A DNA stretch of 64,000 nt from Paulinella micropora (GCA_009731375.1 BJOX01000372.1:8345-72344); one strand, 5' to 3'; positions 16,182 to 28,431 are shown, counted from the first letter of the stretch. The notes: generated by a model not told the origin, from the letters alone. Translations and numbers: made by a program.

Positions 16182-19173
16182 TCAGGTTGTTGCTCTGCCA
16201 GGGTCTTTCTTCTCTTTTCGTTCCGGTTCTCCTGTGTTGTTCTTCACTTCGACAGTAGGTGGGGTAGGACTGATCGTGTTGGCGTCAGTGGGAGTCACAG
16301 GTTCCAGCACATTCTGATCCACTGATGGTGACGGGGTCTTATTGGGTGTATTGGTTAGAGGGGCGGGAGTAGTCTGCAGTTGCTGTTTGGTTGAATCGCT
16401 GGTGGTATCGATGGATGGGTTTGGGTCGTTTGGCAAGGTAGCCAGGTTTGCCGGTTCCAGTGCTTTTGCCGACGAGTTGCTACTGCTGCTACTACTGCTG
16501 CTACTGCTCGCAGCGTCTGTTGGTGTGGCTGGGCAAGGGGGGCTGGCACGGGGATCACATCTCACTACAGACAAAACAGGCGTTGTAGTGGGTCCTACGG
16601 GAGTGGGGTTAGTTGCAGCAGTGGCTGGGGGGGCGGTTATCTGCTTCAGTGCTTGGTTGTGTTGCTGCCACTGCTCCTCGAGCTTGGTTAAGGAGGTTGG
16701 TGATAGTCGGCATGTTTGTTAGAAGTGGAAGTAATGCCTGTTGTTGGTTTGCATCCAATTGTAATGCTATTGCTGGTTTCGAAGTACAATCAGCAGGTAT
16801 GGGTTGTCCATCAGATTCAATAGGTTGGTCATTCTTTGTTCTGCTTGTGGGGTTCAGTAAGGACAAACATGATGACGACGATGACGAGGATGACAAGCTT
16901 GCCAGGTTTGGGTTGGGAGATGCTGCGTTAACTTGACGTCGAGCTATAGTTCGAGGCATAGGTAAGTTAGAGAAATCGATTGGATTATATATTGACCCAG
17001 CTTGGAGCCGAGCCTGCAGCTGTCTGCGAGAGAGACGGAGGTGTACGGTCTTGGATCATGGCATAGGGCACGATATAGATTAGCGTCATCCGCTCGTTCT
17101 TCAGGGTCATCATCATCAAGGAGGTCACTAGAGGTGTAGTAGGCTAAGATTTTAGTTTGGGGTAGGGGTTTTGGTGGGAAGAGTAGGGCATGAGCATTGC
17201 GTAAGTGGGCAGGGGGGACCGCCGTTTGATCTTCTTCATCCTCTTCTTTGAAGTCCAAACTTTTCTCCTCTTCTTGAGTTGTTATAGCCTCTCTTGCTGG
17301 CAGGGGAGGCGGCTGCGTAGGTGGCGGAGAAGGGAGCGAGAGCTACAGACAAAGGGCAAGAGATGGTTGTTATTCGTAGTTTGATAGTTAGGGCTGTTTT
17401 TAAAGGTAGCATGAATGGGTAAGTTTGATGTTAATGTAGTGCCAGGCCCGGGGAACATCGATGAGCTACTAGATTGAAAGTCATGTTTTGGGGAATTAAT
17501 ACTCTTTGCTTGTTGTTGTGAGTTCCTTCCTTTGACCACGGTAGGCGTTTTCTCGAGGTTTTGTTCGTTGCAGTTGTTTCGATTAGCTCGCTTGCAGATT
17601 CAGCCTTGCTTTTCTTACCTGGTTTCCCAACTTCCACCTGAGCGGTCAGTTCTCTGCGTTTTCGTATTACCGGGGCGGGTTGTCGTTTTAGTGCTGTTGG
17701 TCGGTCAGTTGTATTCATTGACTGTTGCTTACGTGTTGTTAGGGGGTTGACATGGATTTGGCGATAGTCTGTAGCGATACAATCAGCGTCCTCGTAGTGC
17801 GTTTCAATGTAGGAAAGCATAGAAAAAAGTGCTTCTGCCAGGCAGTCATTGAGCGGTTTTCCCATTCTCCAATGGTTGCGTTGCTGTTCCACGGATTTTT
17901 TGAGGGTTTCAAACCAAAGGCTGGAAATTTTCGAAAAGAAGGAGTGGCGTTTAATTTCATCCTTAGTTAGGGCTTCGTTTTCTTGAGTACCAGGTTCACG
18001 GTCAGTGGAGGTATGAGCAATGTGCAGCCGGTCGTATAGGTATGCTACCAGCTTCCAAGACCAGTAACCATTCTTGGTAAGCAGGAACATCATGCCATCA
18101 AATGAGATATCGATGCAACGAAGGTCTGGGTCTTCTGGTGTTTTTACGTGCCCCGTTTTTGCTGCTTCAATCATTGCCTTGTTCAGTGCTTCACGTTGGT
18201 GTTGGTTGAGTTGTCTGGTACTTGTGAAAGGAGAGTTTCGATAAAGGCACGGTGTGCACCACCATAGAAAGGGATGAGAAGTGCAGGGCGAGGGGTCGTT
18301 CTTGTAGCAGGAGCCTGCAGCCATGCGATAACTCGTTCCTCATCTCTCATTTCTTGACTGTTGTCTGCACCTAGTTCAATCTTTTGACTCCGTGAGAGTA
18401 AAGTGTATTTCCATTGACCAGCTTGTCCGTTTGTGAATTTCATAAGGAGTGTAGTGTGGCAAACATCCAGAGTGACCACACGATCGAAGTGCAGTGGTGA
18501 GCTGGAGGTTTGTTTCGTACTCGTTGTTGTGTTGACTGTTGCTGTTTTTCCTTTTGATCTCTCTCTTCTTTGAGACGAGCCAAACTTTTCTGATAGGATG
18601 ATATGACGGGGTACGAGACATCATGGCTTTTCTTCTTAGGGGTTGTGGCAGGCGTAGAGGCTGATTGAAAGCGAGAGTGAGTTTGATCTAGTTGTCGAGG
18701 TGAGAGACGAGGGTCAGGTTCATAGCTTTGCTTTGAGCTTGGATATGAGGTTGACTGGTGTCGGTTACGTTGCTGTTCCTCATCACGAATCCGCTGTTTG
18801 TAGTTGTCAGGACGGTTGTGTCTGGTTGTCTGTGGGGATACGGATTGTCGTTTGGCTGAGTATAAGCGTTGGTGTCTTCGTTCAGTGCTCCGTCCTCTTC
18901 GTGGATCGTTATTGTATCTCTTGCTGTCATGCTGGTTAGATCGTTTTGGTAGGCGCGGTGTGGGGAGCCTGACCTTCCTTTGCGGTATGGGGAAGTGGAT
19001 CGGTTTCTTCGACGGTTGGGGTCATGATGTCGTTGACTTGGGTTCCCATAGTTGTAGCTTCTGGAGTTATCTTCAGGGCGTGAGGGCTTATCTCTGCGAT
19101 GATTGCTCATCGTAGGCGGTCTGGTTTGACAGACGTGTCGAATCCCGAACCCTAAGTAGGGCAAGGATGCCAA
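16182..19173 (-). pseudogene. Frameshifted ORF cluster, probably a decayed retroelement gag or ORF1
   Basis: Protein-like sequence continues through all three minus frames. An Arg/Ser-rich start (NRRRNRSTSPYRKGRSG) lies near 19170-18690. A charged helix (KSLARLKEERDQKEKQQ) follows near 18590, then LDVCHTTLLMKF... to about 18230. A frameshift leads to an 18230-17500 stretch with CIDISFDGMMFLLTKNGYW, and a Ser/Thr/Pro-rich tail follows to 16182. I do not recognise a domain. Basic tracts, position next to an LTR and decay suggest a second retroelement, but this is inference. Confidence 0.4.
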
Positions 19174-19256
19174 TTTAACTTTCAGAAAATAGTTATTTAA
19201 TAACAGGGGTTTACCAGACCACGAGTGACCGTGCTCACCCCTTTGCCATAAGAATG

Positions 19257-20690
19257 AGTTTAAATTTTTTTAATTTAATAACCAAATGCTTACTCAGAAA
19301 ACGTGAAAGATCAAAGGACCGATCGTTCGACCCTCGCTCCCTTTCTTGCTAGAAGACAATCGTATGCCTTTGTGAGAATTGCTGTGCACGCTTCCGAGAA
19401 GCGGTTTCGGTGGTAAGCCACCACAGAGAGAATGGCAATCGTATGCAGTCAGCTAAAAACTTTTCCACTATGGCAGACACCGGCCCGGCCGGTTCTGTGT
19501 AAAAACGGATAGTTGAAAAAAATACGTAAAACGCGTGAAAAAGGGGAAATAAGTTGGAAAAACGAGAAAAAATACTGTTAAGTGGAAAAAAACTTGAAAA
19601 AGACTTGAAAAGGAACTAGAAGAGATGGATCGAAGATAGATGATAAAGAGAAAACATAAGGAGGGATAAGTCGTAATAAAATAGTAAAAAATAATAAAAC
19701 AATAAGACAATAATATATCAGGGAAAAGGAAAATCCCAATTGAAAAAATAATACATGGAAATATGATAAAACTCTATAAAAATGAATAGAGAAAGAGCGA
19801 GATAAAAGAGAAAAGAAAAAGGAGAACCGAAGAGAGAAAAACTAAGCTAATCAACCAGAGGAAAACCCTCACGGATGGTAGAGAGTCCCACGATACGCTA
19901 TTCCAACGTTGTAGAAAAGGTCCACGAATTCGCCAGCATAGCCACGACGCAGATCGGTGATCCCAGTAGAGTGGCTAAATGATAGGTTTGGTGAGGGGTA
20001 AAGGGCAAGGGTAAGATAGAGGGCAAGATGAGTGTATGGTCTCCAGTGCTTGTGAGCTGTGCTCACCATCCGACGAAGGTTCTGAGCAGGAAGTCTGTGG
20101 TATAGAATTGGTTTAGGTCGTGTGGTAACGGATGTAGCTGGGTTAGAGTGGAAGGATAAGTAGCACGGCCAGTGAGAGAATTACGAGTACTAATTGATAT
20201 TAATATAGGTAACAAAGGAAATTGCTAGAGTAAAAAGAGACATTTTCCAGTGCACTTCGGGCGAGAAAATACTGGTAATTATAAAAGGTAGAAATCTTTG
20301 AGCAACTCAGCATGCTCCTTAAAGAGGCCTTTACCGACTCCGGATCCTTTCAGAGTCCATCGGCCCTGTCTCACGCAGTTACCAAAGGGAGGGAAGGCAA
20401 TTTAATAAGAGAATTGGATTCTGACAACTACAGTACGACACGTCCCAAAACTCAGATAAGTGTAACGGAACATTCAAATAAGAAAGAGGGAAAATATAAT
20501 GACTGTATCCTTACTTATCTAGAAATTTCTACTATTAAGTTAATACTGCCACTAGAGTGGCAAAGTGTACTGTCCGCTGTATCACTAAATAATTAAGTGG
20601 AAATTGTACTATCCGTCCTTATGACAAATTAAACGTAAACTATTCTGGTAACGGTAACTCCGGGTAACGTCGGAAATGAAAAAGGAATAA
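19257..20690 (-). repeat. Copia 3' LTR with ~0.9-kb insertion
   Basis: Two blocks match the other LTR. 19257-19413 matches 28432-28582, with GATCGTTCGACC and CTTCCGAGAAGCGGTTT. 20300-20690 matches 28706-29133, with CTCACGCAGTTACCAAAGGG. The 19414-20300 DNA between them is absent from the other LTR. On the minus strand AACTAAGGGGGAG (about 20693-20705) precedes the LTR start and is a good polypurine tract. Confidence 0.75.
19414..20300. other. Insertion in the left LTR, unidentified
   Basis: A/T- and purine-rich DNA with GAGAAAA-type runs. No ORF of note and no terminal repeats recognised. Confidence 0.45.
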
Positions 20691-21083
20691 CGCTCCCCCT
20701 TAGTTATTTGTCATAACTATGTCACTATACTCAGTCTAGTCTAACATCGTTAAAAAAAAATCGAGCGCTTCCCGTAAGGGTTATCAAAAAGTCACAAAAA
20801 ATATAAATATAAATGTAGTAGAGGTGTGAGAAAAAAGTGAAAAGAAAGAAAGTTCTTTGCGTAGAAATAAAACTCCAAAGTGTCCAGTGACTTCCGGACC
20901 GGCCACCGGAAAAGTCTGGTCGGGGTGGCGGAGCGCCACTTAGCCGCGGGAATCCCGCCGCCAACGGCCACGATCCCACGATCCGATCGCCACGCGCGTC
21001 CAGTTCAACACCTATAGGAGAGGACACACTCGCACAAAGGAGAACACAAAGAAAAACAAAACACAAAACATCGGTGAAACACT

Positions 21084-22433
21084 CATAATCATTCCGGGGA
21101 TTTTGGAATGATAACCGTGAATTTGTTCAATAAGTATGCGAACTCAGTCTGATCACGTGGCAACGGTTTCGTAACTAAATCACCTATTTGCTTTTTAGTA
21201 CTGACTTTAATAAACTTTATCTCACCATCTCTCTGTGAATGATATATGAAATGTAGTTCGAGAGGTTAAACTCTAACATAAGGTCGAAAGCCAAATTTAA
21301 TTTAAAGACAATGGACTAAAGAGACAGCTTGCCCATGCCGGGTGAAGCGAAGCAAATTGTACTAGCCGTACATAACGGGTTTAGGACGAAGCAAAGAATT
21401 TACAAAGCAAGAGTCCTAGCCGGATAAAGCCACCCGGCACTACCCATGGCCCATGGCGTCTATGATGGCCAAAATGTACTAGCCTGAAATAAAGGGTGGG
21501 AGGGAGGAACAAAGCGAAAATCGAATGCGAGACGAAAACTGAGAAGGAAAACATCAATAAAAACTGAAAAGCGGGTCAGTGTCAAACTTAGAAAGTCCGA
21601 AGAATGACTAGCAAAAATCAAAGCCATTAAAATGTATCAGCTATGAGAGCAAAAAGCCAACACAAAAGTAACAGCCATCAAAGACGAAACGGTTCGAAGC
21701 GCCGACGAAACCGTTAAGAGCAAAAATGAGGCATAACCGTCGCCCGGCAGCCGGCTTTGACCGTTATTAATAAAGTTTAACCAGGACAAACACGTGCCGT
21801 ATTTATCTACATAAATGTTTGGTGCGTGGTCCGGATAATCCCCGTTCGCCGGCGAGAATTGTTTGGGTGTTATCCTCATATAATTCAACCGGACCTTTTT
21901 GCGGAATTCCGAGTTCCTGTCTAACATGACCTACAGCTAGACCCTCTCTAATACATTCAGCTGCTGCAAATATTTCAGCATCATTCGAGCTAAGGGCTAT
22001 CCTACTCTGTCTTTTAGAAAGCCAACCTATAGGGTCCCCCCCCCCCCCATAGAATTACGTATCCCGTACGTGACTTTCCGGTTTTATTGCAAACCTTATG
22101 GGCCGCATCAGGCCATAACGTGACTTTTGGATAGGATTGACCCTCTTGCGAGGACTTAGGCCCGTGAAATGCTAAACCACGAAATGAGCCGATCAAATAC
22201 CGCAATATCCTTCCTAACATGGCATAAGTGATTCCTTTATCTATGGTTTGCATAACACTAGCTGCATTGAGCGCCTGTTCTATATCCGGCCTAATCATCT
22301 TAGCTAAATAAAGAAAACTACCAACTATGCTAGCTATAGCGAACTTGCGCCACGCCGCATCATCGGACAATGAATAGCTAAATGCAACTGATCTAGTGCA
22401 GGGGTGCTTACGGGCGGGACTTATCATATCCAA
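21084..22433 (-). pseudogene. Copia RT C-terminal part and RNase H, interrupted
   Basis: Reads RYLIGSFRGLAF, the copia sequence after the RT palm. Then come SKRQSRIALSSNDAEIFAAA, the first RNase H block with the DAE acidic residues, and VELYEDNTQTI with the next Asp. At about 21825 the frame breaks after RTKHL and resumes at about 21255 with LELHFIYHSQRDGEI and VSTKKQIGDLVTKPLP, ending at a stop near 21084. Confidence 0.8.
21256..21826. mobile_element. ~570-bp insertion inside copia RNase H
   Basis: Splits the conserved RNase H C-terminal block between RTKHL and LELHF. On the minus strand it starts TGTAGATAAA. TTTA-like bases occur at both junctions, but ends and family are uncertain. Could be a solo LTR or another small element. 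Confidence 0.5.
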
Positions 22434-23215
22434 ACTCCCTTAACACCTGTAACTGATACTTACGTTGATGAAGGACGATTCGTCCCCCTTCCTGTACTAT
22501 TTCACTCCCTTTGAACTCCCTTGCAACTCCTAGCCGTTTTAGGGGAAAATGCTTCTCCAAATCACTTGCAAAATCTTCATACGCCTTCTTGCTGGGCGCC
22601 GTAAAGACTAAGTCATCTGCATGAAAGATCCCCACTATGGCTTCTCTTATGGGCTTGTCTTTTTCAACAAACAATTGCAAAGGTCTGAGTCTAAAAGCCT
22701 GAAGCCAAGCTCCTCTAACTTCGGGGCTAATATCTCATACCATCTACGGCCTGCTTGCGGCGCGCCATACAAAGCACCATCAATACGCAAGATCATCCCC
22801 TCATGCCCCTCTCTATCTAACCCATCAGGAGCATAGGCAAATACAGGGTCATGCATTCGCGCATTAAGGTATTCAGAATTGNNNNNNNNNNGGGGGAGGA
22901 GGAGAAGGAGGAGAAGGAGGAGGAGGAGGAGGAGGAGGAGGAGGAGAGGGGGAGGGGGAGGCATTCTTAAAGTCAACACCATACAGCTTATGGCCATGCC
23001 AAGCAGCAAGCTTTGCAAGCATTAGCAGTGAGCGGTGGGCGGCGCAAGGCACAAATAGTTGGTCAGGGTTGTAACTAACACCTGCCTCTAACATGTCACC
23101 TCTAATCGCTAATCTAGACTTAACAAACTTACGTCCTTTCTCATCTAGTTTGACTTTGTGTACCCATGTCAGCCTAACTATCTTGCTAATGTCAGCCTAA
23201 CTATCTTGCTAACTC
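22408..23215 (-). pseudogene. Copia reverse transcriptase, broken by CCT expansion
   Basis: Reads THVHKVKLDEKGRKFVKSRL, AAWHGHKLYGVDFKNA, then (CCT)n and a 10-base gap (22872-22966), then YLNARMHDPVFAYAPDGLDR and IDGALYGAPQAGRRWYEI. The catalytic palm appears as IFHADDLVFTAP, with ADD in place of the usual VDD. A frameshift lies near 22408-22433. The related fragment at 50094-50300 lacks the CCT insert. Confidence 0.85.
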
Positions 23216-23495
23216 CGGCCTCTTGGGCCGTCTTTGGGGACTCTCCGTACTTCTCTCTTGCCCAGTCCTTGCCCCACTCTGCAGCGGGGGCCTCCACTAT
23301 CACACCCTCTAGTACTTGAGCTTGTTTGGGCTCTTTCCTCTCTCTTGGTTGGTTGGTTGGTGCAGTGGGCTGTTCTGTCTGTCGTCTCTCTCTCTCTTTG
23401 TGTGGACTATGTTAGCGGCTGATATACTATCCCTCTGCTCCCATGTCTTACCCTTACTATGCTCTTTGTCTTCGTGATAGGCTCTCCTCTGAGAC

Positions 23496-23940
23496 TCATG
23501 CTCTGCCTGTGGGTCTGAGGGATCTGTGCCTACCTGTGACTGTCCTAGCTCTCTCTCTCATGCGTGTGTGTGGATGAGGTGGTGGGATGGGGTGTTTCTG
23601 CCTGTGTGGTGTCGATGTCCTGTGTAGGTACACTATCAGTCTGACTATCGTGTGGTGTGGTGTGTTTGTAATCTGTGCTATCATCCCAATCATCCCCTCC
23701 ATGCTCCCCTTCAACATCATCGCCATCATCGCCCTCCATAACATGGGTCTGTGCTTGTGTGTGAGTGGGTGTGTGATTCTCATCATCATCAACATCCCTG
23801 TCCTCACTCTCATGGGTTTGTGCTTGTTCGTGAGTGGGTGTGTGTGACACGGTCTCGTGAACATCGACATCCCTTTTCTCACTCTCCCCCTCAGAAACCT
23901 CACCATCCCACTCAACTAATCTAGGGGGGGTGTGCCGCCT
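23496..23940 (-). CDS. Copia acidic linker between integrase and RT
   Basis: Asp/Glu/His/Thr-rich segment with an internal repeat (HTPTHEQAQTHESED and HTPTHTQAQTHVMEG). Copia polyproteins usually carry a variable acidic region here. Confidence 0.6.
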
Positions 23941-23941
23941 T

Positions 23942-24840
23942 TCAAACCACGCAGGGGTCGAAACGGGCGTTTCTGACTCCGGCTATGACCTTTCTGCCGT
24001 CCCAAACACGGTACAACTCCCTGAATAAATCATACCCTAGCAACATAACCCTCTTTCCCCGGAACTCCTTCCTACCCTTACCGGTGTACATAACTCCCAT
24101 GCTGCATACCGGTCTCAGCTGAGTCACTATGGGCTTCCGGCCGAGCAACTTTTCGTATGGCGACAAACCCTTACGCGGCCCACTGGTGGCCGGTAAAATG
24201 TTGTGTCTCGTAGTGGCGGCGTGCTCCATTTCGGCCCAAAAGGTTTAAGAGGCAGCTCTGCGTGATGCCTCCTTGCCCTTGCGGCCCCGGCAATTATCGT
24301 TTGCCTTTTCAGCTATGGGCTTACCATCTTTATCCCCAGTGGCTGACGTCTTCCAGATGAACTGGATAGGCTTCCACCACTCTATAACTTCTGTCGCTAC
24401 ATCAAACTCCTGATCACATATCACTTCTCTCACCCTATTTCCTGTCTGTCTCTCATAGAACGCTATCGCTTGCTTGAAACAATCTACCCATTCATTCTTG
24501 TGAGCTAAATAATAGTCCTTAATAAAGAGTGAGTAATCATCAGTAATGCAAATTTATAATACTAGCTGTGTAAAGAACGAGTAGCCCATGGACCCTCTGT
24601 ATCCATGTGCAAAACTATCCCAGGCTTGTCTGCCCTCTCTATCCTATTAACTTTAAATCTAGCTCACACCTTTGCCTTGCCTATCATGCAAGACACACAA
24701 AAAGCTACCTTGCTTTCATCTCCCACTAACTTAATGCCTAATGCATTTGCTAAAGCTTTAATCTTCTTTATATTATAATGTCCACAGCAATAGTGAAACG
24801 ACTCTAAATCTACCTTCCTAATCTTACCAGGCTTGCGGGG
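23942..24840 (-). pseudogene. Copia integrase, degenerate
   Basis: The HHCC zinc module (FHYCCGHYN ... FCVSCMIGKAK) near 24820-24670 is followed by an in-frame stop. The catalytic core has HMDTEGPWATRS with the first Asp, a frameshift, then REVICDQEFD with the second Asp. The end (SGPRKGLSPYEKLLGRKP, VMLLGYD) matches the copia integrase C-terminus. Confidence 0.8.
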
Positions 24841-24904
24841 ATAGGAGAAATATAGCCTTCTTTCTGTCTAATCTCTCCTCTCTCCTTGGGGCTTCCCTCC
24901 CCTC

Positions 24905-25927
24905 CTACCCCCTCTTTTCTCTCTTCTCTCTCGCCACCGGTTCGTAACGCGTATTGATGTCCAGAGGACTATCAAACTCGTCGTCCCATCTGTACAACAG
25001 AGTGGACATAAGTCTCCCCCTGACTAAAACACTACTCTCGTCTACGTGTATGGGGTCTTTTAAGATGACTAGCTGTCCGTTCTGATGTACAATTGCCCGG
25101 TGATGGACATGGCCCATCCTGCCGGTTGACGCAATATTGACAGGTAGCCTGGTGTCGAGCAACATGGGTCTCGCCACCGTTACTGGCTTACCGTGTCCAT
25201 CAATGCGTGTAACTCTGGCGATGCCCTGTCTGTCTATCTGGCACTCGCCGTTCCCGGTAACTAAGCTTATGGGAGCTACAGACTTGACGTCATGAAGCAT
25301 TTCCGGATTGCAAGCTATGTCCCTAGAGGACCCGGACCCGCTATCCTGCACTATTGTGTTATTTCTATTTCTCCCTTCCTCTCCGGCTAATACTATAGAT
25401 AATGAGTAATTAGTGGTGGTAGGCTGAGTGGGGATGGATGGTTGTGATTTGGTGGTTGATGTTCGTGGTCCCCCTGGTGGTGTGATGGTGGTGCGGGATG
25501 CGTGTGATATGTACACCCCCTCTATCGCCCTCACCACATCAGACAAAAACTCGTCTTCCACAAGCTCACCCTCACTTACTCTCATTACCCTCCCATTGCT
25601 CCCTCTTATGCATGTTGTTGTAAGTTGTTGTGCAATAAGTGCAATGTCTTTGAATGTGATGATGGGAGGTGTTTGTTCTGATGCTTGGAGTGTGGGACCT
25701 GGTTGTGGTGGCATTGTTACCATTGCCGCTGCCGTTGCCTCCTCTTGGCCCTCCTTGCTCCCTGCAACAGCACTGGGTAGACCAGATGGTCTCCCACACT
25801 TATTCAGTGTATCGGAGTTTGGGGTTGAGGTGGGGTGTGTGTCTTGTGATGTTGTGCGATGGTGGACAGATAAGATAGGCGTGGGTTGTGGTTGTGGTGC
25901 ACTATCTATCTTGCCACTCCCCCTCAC
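24905..25927 (-). CDS. Copia protease region and preceding variable segment
   Basis: A 340-codon open frame. The last third has IVQDSGSGSSRDIACNPEML and SLVTGNGE, the copia aspartic protease with its DSG active site. The first part is Pro/Thr-rich and not conserved. Confidence 0.75.
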   Translation of the reverse strand: MRGSGKIDSAPQPQPTPILSVHHRTTSQDTHPTSTPNSDTLNKCGRPSGLPSAVAGSKEGQEEATAAAMVTMPPQPGPTLQASEQTPPIITFKDIALIAQQLTTTCIRGSNGRVMRVSEGELVEDEFLSDVVRAIEGVYISHASRTTITPPGGPRTSTTKSQPSIPTQPTTTNYSLSIVLAGEEGRNRNNTIVQDSGSGSSRDIACNPEMLHDVKSVAPISLVTGNGECQIDRQGIARVTRIDGHGKPVTVARPMLLDTRLPVNIASTGRMGHVHHRAIVHQNGQLVILKDPIHVDESSVLVRGRLMSTLLYRWDDEFDSPLDINTRYEPVAREKREKRG

Positions 25928-25952
25928 TGCCCTACTACTCTTCCCTCTCGCC

Positions 25953-26267
25953 TCACTTTCCCTCTCTCTGCAGTCTCTGCTTTATTATTGGAGTTGTGAG
26001 GTGGCATGCGCGCGCAATCTCATTCTCTCCTATCTCTTCAGCTGCAGCTAACAAACCTAGCTCATCCGGATAATAAGGGGACTTGGGGGGGCGGATTGTG
26101 GGGTCGACAGATAAGTCAATCCAAGGAAACTCATCGTCCTGTTCCTTGGCATGATAACCACAATACCAGCCAAAAATCAACCACTTTGCATGCGAGGCGT
26201 TTATCCCCTTTTGCTTTCTTTCTAAAGAAATGTTGCAGGGTTTGTTTTGTTGTTCTTCCCCAGGCAT
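25953..26267 (-). CDS. Copia polyprotein segment between gag and protease
   Basis: A 104-codon open frame (AKWLIFGWYCGYHAKEQDDE) between the zinc-knuckle gag and the protease frame. It contains two His/Cys pairs but no complete known motif. A poly-G tract and a 10-base gap (26400-26409) separate it from gag. Confidence 0.5.
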   Translation of the reverse strand: MPGEEQQNKPCNISLERKQKGINASHAKWLIFGWYCGYHAKEQDDEFPWIDLSVDPTIRPPKSPYYPDELGLLAAAEEIGENEIARACHLTTPIIKQRLQREGK

Positions 26268-26423
26268 CTAGTGGACCTTGGCTGGGATCGACTATAGCTG
26301 TTCATGATTAGAGGGGGTTTGTTAGGTTTGGGCATGGGGGGTTTGTTTTCCTCAGACTCTGAGGGAATTGTTCTGTGTGTGTGGGGGGGGGGGGGGGGCN
26401 NNNNNNNNNAATCCTCAACCCGA

Positions 26424-27178
26424 CTAGTTTTCTCTAAGGGTTTTCTCTTCTTCTTCCTGCTTTTGGGGCTTCTTCTTCAATTTCGGGCAATACGCCTTTG
26501 TATGCCCCACCATCTCGCATGCATAGCAGGTGACTTTTAGCCACCATTCTTTCTTCTTTCTCAACTTACCTGTCTTACCCCCACCCCCTTTTTCGTCATC
26601 CTGATCATCCATCATGAGGTTTGTCTCCTGTCCTTTCTGCTTCCTACGTCTCCTGCTCTCGTCGTCATCTCTGCTCTCCTGCCTTCTCCCCTTCCCTTTC
26701 TTCCACATCTCCCACTTATCCCTCGCACTCTCAACCAAGTCATCATGCTTAGGTCTTAGGTTTGCGGGAACATTGAAGTAGTTAGCTTCGTACTCGCTAC
26801 CGAAGGCAGGGTGTTTGGCCAGCCTTTGAAGCAGTTTACGAGTTAACTCTTTTTCTTAAAAGGGGTGTGTTCGTAAGCTCTCAACCTCGCTTTTGTAGGC
26901 GGGTAGTACTAGCCTAACCAGGTGTCTACATTTGTCCCTGGTTTTGGGTAGATGTGTTCAAACCTCTCAGCATTGATACGTTTGCTCACACCTCCCACCG
27001 AACCAAACTTGGCCCTGACTAACTCTATCATCTCTATCGGGCCATTGGGAGTCTTAGTCCTCAGCCCAACCTGTATATACAGGGGGTTTAGAGCTTGAAG
27101 AACAAAAAGTAGAGGAAGACGAACGATTTTACAAATTGGTTTTTGCAGGTAGTGACTTGAGAATAGGAAAGAAGCCAC
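26424..27178 (-). CDS. Copia gag with CCHC zinc knuckle
   Basis: The downstream frame (26860-26424) carries basic tracts and CYACEMVGHTKAYC, a perfect CX2CX4HX4C nucleocapsid knuckle. The upstream part (27178-26909) reads VGLRTKTPNGPIEMIELVRA and ends in a stop, so gag is also broken. Confidence 0.75.
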
Positions 27179-27179
27179 A

Positions 27180-28431
27180 CTTTGGCTTTCACTCTCGTCC
27201 CCATTTCAAAAATTGGTAATCTTTGATTGACAAAGGTACAACACCATACCCACGTCTTCCGCCTCTGTCGTCATACACAGACAACAGAGTAAGAACGGCG
27301 ACAATCAAAGGTATGCTTAGTATGTATAAATGTCAATATACAAATAATGAGGTTTTATAGCAAGCTGTATATCAACTTCTTTTTGAGTGCAGTCATCCGA
27401 AATCAATTTTCAAAAAATCGTTAAGGCAATTGTCATCAAGTTCTCCCCAAACCTGGGGAAAAATTCAACAACGGTTTTGTCACAAAGACAACCGCATCTA
27501 CACAAACTTTCGTGATATTCTTATCCAGTCTAACTTTAACTCAATACATAGCTTGCCACCCGTGAGTACCTTTAAAAGGCTACTATGGCAGTAATCCTGC
27601 CTTCCTTTTACTACAGCCGGCTCACAGGTAGACAAGCTCAAACGATATTTCAATTACTTTCGTTTTAATAATGACCTTCGTGAAGTTAGTGTGATAGTTA
27701 TAACTAGCTTTCCACAACTTCGTTATATATAACTGGTCTTTCCACAACTAGAAAGGTCAAAACAAGTACTACCGGTTCAGGTCAAATAACAATTTTAAAC
27801 TGATCCAACCGAGACCATTTTCAAGTACTTCAGAAAAATAAGTGAGCAGTTAGACTTTCAAGTTACCAATTTTTCAATATAAAGCAAGAGGTGACCAGCT
27901 GTCCAAGTTGACAGCCTGATCCTCTGACTTACTACTACTGTAAATTTAAAGTCAGATATTGTACGACAAGAGTATGTGAAAAGGCAAAAGAAAGCACAAG
28001 CTGCAAGGCACGCATCTTTTCATAATACTTCTTCTTCTTTTGTACAGCTTTCGCTCGTATGGAGTGTGCTCTTCTCGTCTGTCTTCTTAGTTCTGCTTCT
28101 TCGCGTGCTTCTCTCTCCACCTCATCGTCTTCTCCTTATCCATCTTATCCAAATCTTTAGGTTTTTGCAATGGGACTTTCGTTCGCGGCCTAACTTTGTG
28201 GATAACTGTACTGCCGTGTCTTGTTTTCTGTTCATCTGTCAGTGTCTCTGTTTCTGACTCGGTTTCTGACTCTGTCCGGAGTGTCCTCTGACTCCTGCTC
28301 TTCCGGCAAATCCCTTTCCTCTAGATCCATCGCCTCGGCGTGGTCATAGGGATATTTAACCTTTGCTTTTGCGGGGTTGGCGAAGGCTAGCCAAACATAT
28401 TACCCGTGCCAGGCACTAATGCCTTCAGCAT
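27180..28431. other. Copia leader region, non-coding
   Basis: About 1.25 kb between the gag frame and the 5' LTR. No reliable coding. A primer-binding site should lie just left of 28432, but I could not assign a tRNA. Confidence 0.5.

Noticed and set aside
18183-19173. Intact multi-exon host gene on the minus strand
   Set aside because: Changes of frame at 18690, about 18500 and about 18230 lack consistent splice sites. Decay explains them better.
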